64,000 bases of DNA from CAJQQK01 sp965224225 (GTDB taxonomy: Bacteria; Pseudomonadota; Alphaproteobacteria; Rhizobiales; Hyphomicrobiaceae): positions 88,583-152,582 of the forward strand of contig CBDCZF010000034.1 of NCBI GenBank assembly GCA_965224225.1. The letters run 5' to 3'. The notes below the pieces were generated by a model that was given only the letters and a program-made list of their open reading frames with translations, did no database searches and was not told where the DNA came from. This document shows positions 17,942 to 26,501 of this stretch, piece after piece; positions within the stretch are counted from its first letter, which is position 1; the number at the start of each line of letters is the position of its first letter. The position numbers were made by a program, and so were the translations under genes.

Positions 17942-18914
17942 TCAGAGCCCGAGCCAGGCGTCGACCCGCTTCGGGTTCTTTGCAACCCACTCTCGGGCGA
18001 CGTCTGCCGGATCGCGGCCCTTACCGGAGATCTGGAAAGCGAAATAGCTAACGTCTTCGGCCTTTAGCGAGAAGCGCTCGAAGAATTCGGAAATGGCAGG
18101 CGAACGCTTCTTGAGGGAATTCGACCAGGCGATTTGTACGCGCTTCAACGCATCCTTGGTTGCCACGGACGACTTCTTATACCAGTCTGGCGAATCTGAT
18201 GGCTGCACCATCTTGTACTTTGCAGTATTGAATTTTGGTTCTGATAGCATGTAAACGTCGAACATGTACCAGATCGCGTGTGGTTTGTAACAGTAGAAGG
18301 CATAGCCCTCATTCTTGGCAATAGAATCTTTCACACGAGCCGTCTTGACGCTTTCTTCGGCGCGGACTCGGTTCAATGAAATCCAGTAGCTTATAATCGC
18401 GAACCTTGACTTCATTGACATTGGCTGATGCCCAGCCTGGTGCACCAATCCACATTTCGCCCTTGCCGTTGCCATTGCTGTCCATCTTCTTAGCCACGTC
18501 CGGGCGGCCGAGGTCTGCGATATCTGTGATGTTGTTCGCCTTTCCGAATTTCTTCGATACCGCAGAAACCCTGGTTACCCTCGTAAGGGTTTTTGCTCAA
18601 GCGTGACCGTCTTTTCCTTGTCCACGTACTTCTTGGTGAAACTCTCCTGGTTCGGCAACCAAACATCGGGATGCACGTCGATATCACCCTTTTCCTTGAT
18701 GCATCGCCTGGAAGATGGTCGCATTGTTGCCCGGCACGAGCTTTGCCTGGCCACCAATCTTTTCTTCGACGACGACCTTCAACAGGTTGGCTATCGCTTG
18801 GGCGCCAGTCCATGACGGAACCCCCGATGCTGACATTCTCTGCGGCAATTGCTGGGCCTGATATCAAGCCCACAGCCATTAGCTGCTGAAAGGGACTAAG
18901 GTTGTTCTTTTCAT
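17942..18914 (-). pseudogene. QAT-family ABC substrate-binding protein, at least six frameshifts
   Basis: Begins at ATG 18914 behind GGAGGAAACG. The signal peptide (ending GPAIAAENV) is already one frame off the ATG. Correct segments alternate between all three frames: ENVSIGGSVMDW, then AIANLLKVVVEEKIGG, then GDIDVHPDVWLPNQES, then NPYEGNQGFCGIEEI, then EMWIGAPGWASANV, and finally EESVKTARVKDSIAKNEGYA to the stop. Together they give a full-length OpuAC-type glycine-betaine-like receptor with conserved Trp-rich ligand box (DVHPDVWLPN, GAPGW). Six or more one-base indels in 970 bp without loss of content point to poor local sequence quality. Its substrate may be a quaternary amine or, from context, a sulfonated amino acid. 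Confidence 0.82.
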
Positions 18915-19120
18915 CGTTTCCTCCTCATGTGGAATGCTTCAAGGTCATCGGGTTTGTTCCCGAGCACCTCAGTTGACGGAATCTGCTGACCACATTCCAA
19001 ACCGTCGGCAGATTATGCAAAAACCGTATTTCCGCGTTCGGTATTGCCTCCTCGGCAGCCTGGGTGTTCACGAGAACCGAGCAATTGCCCGTTGCAGCCG
19101 CACGAGGCAGCCTGTTTCGG

Positions 19121-20185
19121 TCATCGGTTTGCTGAGGTGCTAGGCCCGATCGCAGAAAGAATGGCTTCCTCGTAAGCAAACAGTGCCGCCGAGCCCCCGG
19201 TATGTAGGAACAGGACGTTGTCGGTCGGCTTGAAAAATCCTTGTCGCACAAGCCCGATCAGGCCGGCCATCCCTTTGCCCGAATAGACGGGGTCGAGCAG
19301 CACGCCTTCGGATCGTGCTGCCAGGGCAATAGCCTCGTGCGTAGAGTTCGCCGGCACACCGTAGCCTTCCCCGACATAACCATCGTCAACGATGACCTTC
19401 TCGGGTGTTGTGTTGCGGGCTGCCAATTTGACGAGCGTTCTCTGCGTCAGGGCTCGGACCGCTTCGATTTGGCGGTCCCGTGGTTGGCGAACACTTACCC
19501 CCATAACAGGCAGATCATGGCCCATCGCCTGGAAACCCGCGACCAGCCCGGCTTGTGTGCCGGTACTACCAGTCGCCATCACCAGCCAGTCGAATTTGAT
19601 GTCCGTGGCAGCGCCTTGCTCCACGATCTCCTGCGCACACACGGCATATCCGAGTGCGCCAATTTCGTTAGAACCGCCGCCCGGAATGAAGTAGGGGCGC
19701 ATACCTTCTGACTTGAACCGATCGGCCACGTTCGAAGCCTCGGCGTTCATGTCGAGGCCTGCCGGACGGAACTCGAGTGAGGCCCCGAAGACGCGGTCGA
19801 GAAATACGTTGCCGGTCTCTTCGTAGGCCGGCTTCGTGTTGCCGACGCGTCGCTCGAGCAACCCATGACATTTCAATCCGACCCTGCATGCTGCCGCAGC
19901 CGTCTGGCGAACGTGATTGGATTGCACGGCGCCTTGTGTGACGAGGATGTCAGCGTTCTGCTGCAAAGCCTCGCCGACCAGGAATTCGAGCTTGCGGGTC
20001 TTGTTGCCGCCGGTTGCCAGGCCGGTACAATCATCCCGCTTTATATAGAGATTGGGGCCGCCGAGCAGTTCACCGAGCCGCGGCATCGGCTCGATCGGCG
20101 TGGGACTATGGCAGAACCGTACTCTCGGAAACCGATCGAAGTTGATCCGGCCGAGATCCTCGGCAACCTGCGTCTCGCGGTTCAT
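19121..20185 (-). CDS. D-cysteine desulfhydrase / L-cysteate sulfo-lyase family PLP enzyme
   Basis: 354 residues from ATG 20185 (AGGTG eight bases upstream); the open frame runs to 20248. PLP-lysine motif GGNKTRKLEF (near residue 60), QSNHVRQTAAAACRVGL, a phosphate-binding ATGSTGTQAGLVAGF loop and LDPVYSGKGMAGLIG are typical of the ACC-deaminase-like fold-type II group. Members cleave D-cysteine to pyruvate, sulfide and ammonia (DcyD), or L-cysteate to pyruvate, sulfite and ammonia (CuyA). The IKRDDCTGLATGGNKTRK and DMNAE features look nearer to CuyA from memory, but I cannot align them here. Divergent from a LysR gene and upstream of the ABC transporter, fitting an inducible catabolic unit. 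Confidence 0.85.
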   Translation of the reverse strand: MNRETQVAEDLGRINFDRFPRVRFCHSPTPIEPMPRLGELLGGPNLYIKRDDCTGLATGGNKTRKLEFLVGEALQQNADILVTQGAVQSNHVRQTAAAACRVGLKCHGLLERRVGNTKPAYEETGNVFLDRVFGASLEFRPAGLDMNAEASNVADRFKSEGMRPYFIPGGGSNEIGALGYAVCAQEIVEQGAATDIKFDWLVMATGSTGTQAGLVAGFQAMGHDLPVMGVSVRQPRDRQIEAVRALTQRTLVKLAARNTTPEKVIVDDGYVGEGYGVPANSTHEAIALAARSEGVLLDPVYSGKGMAGLIGLVRQGFFKPTDNVLFLHTGGSAALFAYEEAILSAIGPSTSANR

Positions 20186-20272
20186 GATCTGCACCTGTCG
20201 ATTGATGAGATAGCGCAGTCCGAGGCTAGCGAACGCGATGGCTTGCATCCAATGTTATGTTTGCCTAGCATG

Positions 20273-20287
20273 ATGCAAATTTTGCAT
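20273..20287. promoter_or_regulatory. Perfect palindrome, likely LysR operator
   Basis: ATGCAAATTTTGCAT is a 7-bp perfect inverted repeat around a single T and includes the LysR consensus T-N11-A. It lies in the 115-bp divergent region, only 14 bp before the LysR start and 88 bp before the PLP-enzyme start, so bound regulator could repress its own gene and activate the other. Confidence 0.7.
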
Positions 20288-20300
20288 ATGGTGGCGATTT

Positions 20301-21260
20301 ATGGATCTGGCGTGGTTCAAAGATCTCGATAATCTTAGTCGGACCCGAAACTTCTCGCAGGCCGCCCAGTTGGGCAATATCAGCCAGCCTGCGTTCAGCC
20401 GTCGCATCAAGGCTCTCGAAGCGTGGGTTGGGGCGTCGTTGGTTGACCGTTCACACCAACCCGTGAGCTTGACAACCGCCGGCCGCCAGATGCTCGAGGC
20501 AGGTCAACAGGCGATAGCCCGCTTGGAGGCAGAGCGTGCGCAAGTTCGCGAGGCGTTGGAATTGCCCGACAAGTACGTCGTCTCGTTCGGCGCACAACAT
20601 TCCATCGGCTGGCGCTTCTATCCGGCCTGGCTGCAAGCATTCGAGGGCGCCTACGGTCCGATAATGTCGCGATTGAGAGCAGATGATCTGCCCAACTGCG
20701 TCGAAGACCTGAAACAAGGCAACGTGGATTTCGTGATCGCATACGTCAGCAGATTTGCCGACGTGTCCGATCGATTGCCCTCGATGGAGTCTCTCATCAT
20801 CGGTTATGACGCGCTGGTTCCCGTCTGCAGGTGCGATAGCAACGGCGCGCCGCTCTATGATCTGGATGACATGTCCGTACCCTCGCTACCGTATTTGCGA
20901 TATGGCGATACCGCACCAATCGGCCAGCATATCGAGCCGCTGCTGACGTCGAGCGGCATTCGCAATAGGCTTCATGTCGTCTATGAGAATTCGATGGCGG
21001 GCGCGCTTCGCATCAGGACTCGCGACGGCACTGGCATTGCGTGGCTGCCGCGCAGCCTGGTCAAGCCGGATCTGGAGGCTGGCCTTATCGTGGAGGCCGG
21101 CAACAAGGCGTGGTCCATCGAATTGGAAATCCGCCTGCATCGCATCAAAGGCAATACCAATGAGCTGACACGAAAGATCTGGTCATACCTTGCCATCCGC
21201 GAAACCATCCCGCTCCTGGGCCTCAAGGATGGTTCGACGAATCATACTCTTGCTGAATGA
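20301..21260 (+). CDS. LysR-family transcriptional regulator
   Basis: 319 residues. Winged-helix DNA-binding domain at residues 1-62 (LSRTRNFSQAAQLGNISQPAFSRRI is the helix-turn-helix, followed by LEAWVGASLVDRS). The effector-binding domain follows, with FGAQHSIGWRF and later RTRDGTGIAWLPRSLV. Divergent from the cysteine/cysteate lyase gene with a LysR-type palindrome between, so it probably controls that gene and the transporter in response to their substrate. Confidence 0.92.
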   Translation: MDLAWFKDLDNLSRTRNFSQAAQLGNISQPAFSRRIKALEAWVGASLVDRSHQPVSLTTAGRQMLEAGQQAIARLEAERAQVREALELPDKYVVSFGAQHSIGWRFYPAWLQAFEGAYGPIMSRLRADDLPNCVEDLKQGNVDFVIAYVSRFADVSDRLPSMESLIIGYDALVPVCRCDSNGAPLYDLDDMSVPSLPYLRYGDTAPIGQHIEPLLTSSGIRNRLHVVYENSMAGALRIRTRDGTGIAWLPRSLVKPDLEAGLIVEAGNKAWSIELEIRLHRIKGNTNELTRKIWSYLAIRETIPLLGLKDGSTNHTLAE

Positions 21261-21427
21261 TGGAACGTTGCCGACTGACGCAAAGTCATTCGGCAACATA
21301 ACACTAGCGCATCTTTGTTGACTTGATAGCGCCAAGTTATCTGCGTTTTGCCGGTAGCAACTCGTTCGAGCTGATTCCGACAAAACGCAGTTTGCACACT
21401 AGGGCCGGCAATGCCTGTAGACTTCCG

Positions 21428-23839
21428 TCACTGCCGCATGACCTTGCCCGCCGGATCATGAGGTGACGGCTGAATGACTTTGGCTGCACTCTCCTGGCCC
21501 ACGACATGCACGGCAAGCGCGGTGCCGACGGCGGCATGCTCTCGATCGACAAGTGCCATCGCCAGCGACTTGCCCGTGACATGGCCGTAGCCACCCGACG
21601 TAACGAAGCCGACGCGGTGCTTGCCCGACCAGACCGGTTCGAAGCCGCTGGCATCGGCGTTTTCGGCATCGACCTCCAGCGTGACGAGCAGCTTGGCCGG
21701 ACCGTCGCCGTCGCGCTCTTTGAGCGCTGCCTCGCGGCCGATGAAGTCGCCCTTGTCCCAGGCGATCCAGCGATCCAGCCCGGTCATGCCGGGCGTGTAG
21801 CCCTGCGTGAACTCGGCCGACCAGATGCCGAAACTCTTCTCCAGCCGCAGGCTGTTGAGCGCATTGTAGCCGTATTCGCGCATGCCGAACTCGGCACCTG
21901 CTTCGAGCAGCGTCTCGCGTAGCGAAATGTGTCCGCCGGTCGGGCAGTGGATTTCGTAGCCGAGTTCACCTGTCACCGACAAACGACCAACATTTGCCCG
22001 GACCAAGCCGACATCCATTGGCCGACAGGCCATGAACGGCAGCGCCTGGTTGTCGATTTCGGCCTCGGTGACCTTGGCCAGAACCTCACGCGACTGCGGC
22101 CCGGAAAGTGAAAAGCCGACCGTCTCCTCGGAGATATCGCGCAAGATCACGCCGTCGGAGAGGTGATCGTTGAACCACCGCATGTGCCAGGCGCGCAGAT
22201 AGTAACTGCCGGTGATCCACCAGGTGCCGTCACCCCAGTTGAAGATCGTGAGGTCCCCCTTGAGCTTACTGCTCGGTGACAGCATCGGGGCCAGCCTGAT
22301 ACGGCCGGCAGCCGGCAATTTCGACGCCATGATCCAATCGAGCCAGGCCTCGGCACCGGGCCCGGAAACCTCGAACCTCGAAAAGCCCGAGATATCGAGT
22401 AGGCCGACGGCCTCACGCACTGCCCGGCACTCCCCTCCGACGATGTCGAAGGCGTTCGAGCGGCGCAAGGTCGGCGTTTCCTGGAAGCCTTCAGGTGCAA
22501 AGTAAAGCGGTACTTCCAATCCGTAACTTACGCCCCACTGACAGCCTGCCTGAGACATGGCATCGTGGGCCGGCGCCTTGTTGAGGGGACGACCCGCCGG
22601 CAGCTGCTCATTGGGATAGGTCATGACGAAGCGGCGTGAATAGAACTGGCCCGTCGTCTCCTTGATGTAACGCTTGTTGGCAGCGAAAGGCCCGTAGCGC
22701 GCGACATCCATGCCGTAAACGTCTGCCTCCGGCTCGCCGTGGATCATCCATTCGGCGAGCGACTTGCCGACACCGCCACCTTGCAGAAACCCGCCATCAC
22801 CGCACAGGCGCACCAATAGCCGGGCTTGCCGGGCACCGGACCGACCAGCGGGTTGCCGTCCGGTGAAAACGTAAATGCACCATTCACCCAGTTCTTGACA
22901 CCCGGCGGTCTGCAGCACCGGGAAGCGCTCGAAGCCCATCGTGAGTTCATCGGCGATCCGGTCGGTGTTCTCCTGCAAAAGCTCGATGCCGTAGTCCCAC
23001 GGCGCGCCGTCCATCATCCAGTGCTGATGATTGATCTCGTAGATGCCGAGCAGCATGCCCTGCTGGTCCTGGCGCATGTAAGTAAAGCCTTCGAGGTCGA
23101 CGACCAGCGGCAGTTCTTTATCGAGCGCTGCGATTTCGGGAATGGTTTCAGTCAAAAGATAGTGGTGTTCGAGCGGTGAGACCGGCAGCTCGATGCCGGC
23201 CATACGTCCGACCTGCTTGGCCCAAAGGCCGGCGGCGTTGATGACATGCTCACACGTGATCGTGCCCTTCTCGGTAACCACCTGCCAGCCGTCGGGTTTT
23301 TGGACGAGTTCGAGCACGCGGTTGTGCTCGATGACATCAGCACCGTACTTCTGCGCCGCCTTCGCATAGGACTGTACGGTGCCGGTGGTGTCGACATAAC
23401 CTTCAAGGTCACTCCACAGGCCGCCCAGGATACCGTCGGTCGAGAGGACCGGGCAAAGTTCGCCGGCCTCTTCCGGCGTGACCAGGCGGATGTCCTCGAG
23501 ACCGATTGTCTGGTAGATCCGATAGGCCGACTGCAGCCATTCCCACCGGTCCTGCGATCCCGCCAGCGTCAGACCGCCGGTCATGTGCATGCCAACTGAG
23601 TGGCCGGACTCCTCTTCGATCTTGCTCAAAAGATCGATGGTGTAGGCCTGCAGCGCCGCGATGTTCGGGTCGGCATTGAGGGCATGCACGCCGCCTGCCG
23701 CATGCCAGGAGGAGCCGGCAGTCAGAACGGAACGCTCGACCAGCGCAACGTCGGTCCAGCCGTATTTGGCAAGGTGATAGAGAACCGAGGCGCCAACGAC
23801 ACCACCGCCGATCACCACCACACGATACTGCGTTTTCAT
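21428..23839 (-). CDS. Sarcosine/dimethylglycine dehydrogenase-like flavoprotein with GcvT domain
   Basis: 803 residues from ATG 23839 (GGAGG ten bases upstream). N-terminal DAO-type FAD domain: RVVVIGGGVVGASVLYHLAK dinucleotide fold and SSWHAAGGVHALNADPN covalent-flavin region; C-terminal GcvT/aminomethyltransferase domain (from about residue 430) with YGYNALNSLRLEKSFGIW and a GCV_T C barrel. Oxidatively demethylates an N-methyl amine and passes the one-carbon unit to tetrahydrofolate. The stretch encoded by about 22,785-22,906 is out of frame: reading the +1 frame restores the family segment NWVNGAFTFSPDGNPLVGPV. One extra G (near 22,903) and one missing C (near 22,785) compensate each other, so the protein as translated carries about 40 wrong residues. 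Confidence 0.88.
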   Translation of the reverse strand: MKTQYRVVVIGGGVVGASVLYHLAKYGWTDVALVERSVLTAGSSWHAAGGVHALNADPNIAALQAYTIDLLSKIEEESGHSVGMHMTGGLTLAGSQDRWEWLQSAYRIYQTIGLEDIRLVTPEEAGELCPVLSTDGILGGLWSDLEGYVDTTGTVQSYAKAAQKYGADVIEHNRVLELVQKPDGWQVVTEKGTITCEHVINAAGLWAKQVGRMAGIELPVSPLEHHYLLTETIPEIAALDKELPLVVDLEGFTYMRQDQQGMLLGIYEINHQHWMMDGAPWDYGIELLQENTDRIADELTMGFERFPVLQTAGCQELGEWCIYVFTGRQPAGRSGARQARLLVRLCGDGGFLQGGGVGKSLAEWMIHGEPEADVYGMDVARYGPFAANKRYIKETTGQFYSRRFVMTYPNEQLPAGRPLNKAPAHDAMSQAGCQWGVSYGLEVPLYFAPEGFQETPTLRRSNAFDIVGGECRAVREAVGLLDISGFSRFEVSGPGAEAWLDWIMASKLPAAGRIRLAPMLSPSSKLKGDLTIFNWGDGTWWITGSYYLRAWHMRWFNDHLSDGVILRDISEETVGFSLSGPQSREVLAKVTEAEIDNQALPFMACRPMDVGLVRANVGRLSVTGELGYEIHCPTGGHISLRETLLEAGAEFGMREYGYNALNSLRLEKSFGIWSAEFTQGYTPGMTGLDRWIAWDKGDFIGREAALKERDGDGPAKLLVTLEVDAENADASGFEPVWSGKHRVGFVTSGGYGHVTGKSLAMALVDREHAAVGTALAVHVVGQESAAKVIQPSPHDPAGKVMRQ

Positions 23840-23955
23840 CTTAGCCCTGCCTCCCGAACTGCTCGCGAATTGCATGTCTCAACCAAACACTAACTTGTTC
23901 GGACATGTCGAGCCTTCTGGAAATCCGACAGGCTCTAATGTTGAGGCGGCAAGCC

Positions 23956-25242
23956 TCAGGCCGCGGCACCGGCGAGCACCGGTCGGCGCGCGCGCCAGAG
24001 CAGCATCAGCATCAGCGCGACGTTGAGCAGGTTCCAGGCGATGCCATGAATGAAGGCTGCCCGGTAGGAGCCCGTCAGGTCGAAGATCAGACCTGACAGC
24101 CAACCGCCGAGCGCCATGCCGATGATAGTCGCCATCATCACGACCCCGACACGCGTGCCAGCTTCACGGGCCGGGAAATATTCGCGCACCACAACTGCAT
24201 AGCTCGGCACGATGCCGCCCTGCGAGAGCCCGAAGATGGCGGAGACGATGTAAAGCGACATCAGGCCGTCGAACGGGATGTAGAGAATGAGGGCCAGCGT
24301 CTGCAGGCACGAGCCCAAGAGCACGGTCACGACGCCGCCGAAGCGGTCCGCGATGAAGCCCGAGGCAAGCCGGCTGATGACGCCGGTCGCGAGCATCAGC
24401 GAGAGCATTTCGGCACCGCGGGCAACGCCGAAGTCGAGATCGACACAGTAGGCCACGATGTGGACCTGCGGCATCGACATCGCGACACAGCACGAAAGCC
24501 CTGCGAGCATGATGACGGCCTGCACGAAGCGCGGCGACAGCGATGGATCCGCCACCACCTTGCGGTGCGTCTGAGCAACCTGGCTGTGTGCCGCCTGCTC
24601 CGCCTCGCTCGGTGCCTCGCGAATGAGCACGCAGGCAAGCGCCGGCATCACGGCCGAGCAAACGACGCCGACCACGACAAAGGCCTGGCGCCAATCGCCC
24701 ATCTCCAGGAGTTGCTGCATGATCAGCGGCCAGATCGCGCCCGCCAGGTAGTTGCCGCTTGCGCAAACGGCAATCGCGATACCGCGGCGCTTGACGAACC
24801 ACTGTGAAATGTCCGCCATCAAGGGCGCAAAAGTTGCAGATGCGCCAACGCCAATCAGAAAACCGTTGATGACCGCGAACTGCCAGACATTGCCGGTCAG
24901 CGCCGCCAGATAAAAGCCGCAGCCAAGGCAGAACGCAGCAAACACGACCGGGATAAAGGCACCAAACCGGTCGACCATGCGCCCGGCCGGAATGCCGCCA
25001 AAGGCGAAACCCAGCATCAAGGCGGTATAGGCAAACGAGACATCGGCGCGATCGACACCGAAATCGGCCTGTACCTTGGGCATGACGACCACGCCGACCC
25101 AGAGGCCGGCGCTGCCGATCGTGCTCAGCGCCAGACAAACGGCCAGCCGCCACCAGGCATACCTGCTGTCGATCAAATTGTGCCGGCCACGCACAGGGGA
25201 TCTTGCACCGGGCAGACCCCGGCCGTAATGGCTGGCTGTCAT
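23956..25242 (-). CDS. Major facilitator superfamily transporter (OFA-like)
   Basis: 428 residues from ATG 25242; the frame is open to 25320. Twelve membrane segments, with the MFS loop motif AGRMVDRFGAFIPVV after TM2 and SGFIADRFGGVVTVL after TM8. The overall pattern (DRADVSFAYTALMLGFAFGG, SYAVVVREYFPAREAGTRVG) resembles oxalate/formate antiporter and monocarboxylate-type carriers. Likely a small organic anion or amine transporter. It ends 117 bp upstream of the flavoprotein start on the same strand, so it could supply that enzyme. Confidence 0.88.
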   Translation of the reverse strand: MTASHYGRGLPGARSPVRGRHNLIDSRYAWWRLAVCLALSTIGSAGLWVGVVVMPKVQADFGVDRADVSFAYTALMLGFAFGGIPAGRMVDRFGAFIPVVFAAFCLGCGFYLAALTGNVWQFAVINGFLIGVGASATFAPLMADISQWFVKRRGIAIAVCASGNYLAGAIWPLIMQQLLEMGDWRQAFVVVGVVCSAVMPALACVLIREAPSEAEQAAHSQVAQTHRKVVADPSLSPRFVQAVIMLAGLSCCVAMSMPQVHIVAYCVDLDFGVARGAEMLSLMLATGVISRLASGFIADRFGGVVTVLLGSCLQTLALILYIPFDGLMSLYIVSAIFGLSQGGIVPSYAVVVREYFPAREAGTRVGVVMMATIIGMALGGWLSGLIFDLTGSYRAAFIHGIAWNLLNVALMLMLLWRARRPVLAGAAA

Positions 25243-25371
25243 GGCAACGGCATCCTGCCTTGCGAATTGGAAAAACGCGGAGCCGGCAAACTCCGACCAG
25301 TCAAATGAGCGCCGGCGCACCGCATCCGGCGCAAGCTATCATCTGGCCGGCTCCTCGGATAGAGTGAACCA

Positions 25372-26169
25372 ATGAGCGACATACTGAACAAGATCACGGC
25401 CTATAAGCTGCGCGAGATCGAAGCAGCCAAGGAGCGATTGCCGGCCGGCGAGTTGGCGCGTCGGCTCGGTGACGTGGCGCCGGTGCGCGGTTTTGCCGAG
25501 GCAATCACCACGCGCATCGACGACGGCGGCTTTGCACTGATTGCCGAGATCAAGAAGGCAAGCCCGTCGAAAGGCTTGATCAGACCCGATTTCGACCCGC
25601 CCGCACTTGCTGTCGCCTATGAGCAAGGCGGCGCGACGTGTCTGTCGGTCTTGACCGATACCCCCTCGTTTCAGGGCGCCCCCGACTATCTGACGGCCGC
25701 GCGCACGGCGACCAGCCTGCCTGCTCTGCGCAAGGACTTCATGCTCGATGTCTACCAGGTTGCAGAGGCACGGTTATGGGGTGCCGACTGCATCCTGATC
25801 ATAATGGCCCAAATCGACGATACGACCGCCCGAAACCTTGCGAGCGCAGCACGCGAACACGGCATGGATGCCATCGTCGAAGTGCACAACGAGGCCGAAC
25901 TGGACCGCGCGCTCACCCTCGACTGCCGGCTGATCGGCATCAACAATCGCGATTTGCGCACCTTTGCAATGACCCTTGAGACGACGGAGCGCCTCGCCCC
26001 GCACGTACCCTCTGACCGCATCGTGATCGGCGAAAGCGGCATCGAGAGCCATGCCGATGTCGAACGGCTGGCTGACGCCGGCGTTCATGCCTTCCTGGTC
26101 GGCGAGAGCCTCATGCGCCACCAGGATGTTGCGGCCGCGACACGCCGGCTGCTGACCGGCCGGAACTAG
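25372..26169 (+). CDS. trpC: Indole-3-glycerol phosphate synthase
   Basis: 265 residues, usual length for monofunctional TrpC. Catalytic and phosphate-binding motifs are visible: FALIAEIKKASPSKGLI (catalytic Lys), CLSVLTD, LPALRKDFMLDVYQV (second Lys), EVHNEAELDRAL, IGINNRDLRTF, and VIGESGI plus FLVGESLM for the phosphate. Converts carboxyphenylamino-deoxyribulose phosphate to indole-glycerol phosphate in tryptophan synthesis. trpD/trpG are not adjacent; in many alphaproteobacteria trpGDC are linked, so this copy stands apart. Confidence 0.96.
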   Translation: MSDILNKITAYKLREIEAAKERLPAGELARRLGDVAPVRGFAEAITTRIDDGGFALIAEIKKASPSKGLIRPDFDPPALAVAYEQGGATCLSVLTDTPSFQGAPDYLTAARTATSLPALRKDFMLDVYQVAEARLWGADCILIIMAQIDDTTARNLASAAREHGMDAIVEVHNEAELDRALTLDCRLIGINNRDLRTFAMTLETTERLAPHVPSDRIVIGESGIESHADVERLADAGVHAFLVGESLMRHQDVAAATRRLLTGRN

Positions 26170-26501
26170 CCTGCCGGTTATGATTGCAGTTCAAGCCCGC
26201 GGTGCAGGAACACGCCCGCCCATTGACCATGTCTGACAGCGCCCCTTTCCGGCCGCGCGTGAATCCGGCTACAACGATAACGGCAATGCCACAGTCAATA
26301 CATGATTGAGAATTAAGAGTGGAAATTCGCTGATTTCTGGGTCATGTTCGCTGTTGGTTCCAAAGCTATGACGGTCCTCAGGGTCGCTGGCCTGGAGATC
26401 AATTCGGACTGATGTCGGCTGGCCGCCGGGCTGGCACGACAAGTGGTTTAGTCGGCTCCGAAAGGGTTTTGCTGGTCCCTGCTGTCGGGAAAAGTTGGAC
26501 C
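26170..26501 (+). other. Spacer between trpC and the Clp-N protein gene
   Basis: 332 bp without a convincing gene. The frame of the downstream gene stays open back to 26412 but the first 30 codons look non-conserved, so the gene is started at 26502. A short AT-rich patch near 26,290-26,320 could hold a promoter; nothing stronger is visible. Confidence 0.5.

Noticed and set aside
16783..18914. Programmed ribosomal frameshifting as explanation of the ABC gene breaks
   Set aside because: Too many shifts in both directions at unrelated sequences; no conserved slippery site with downstream structure. Sequence error is simpler.
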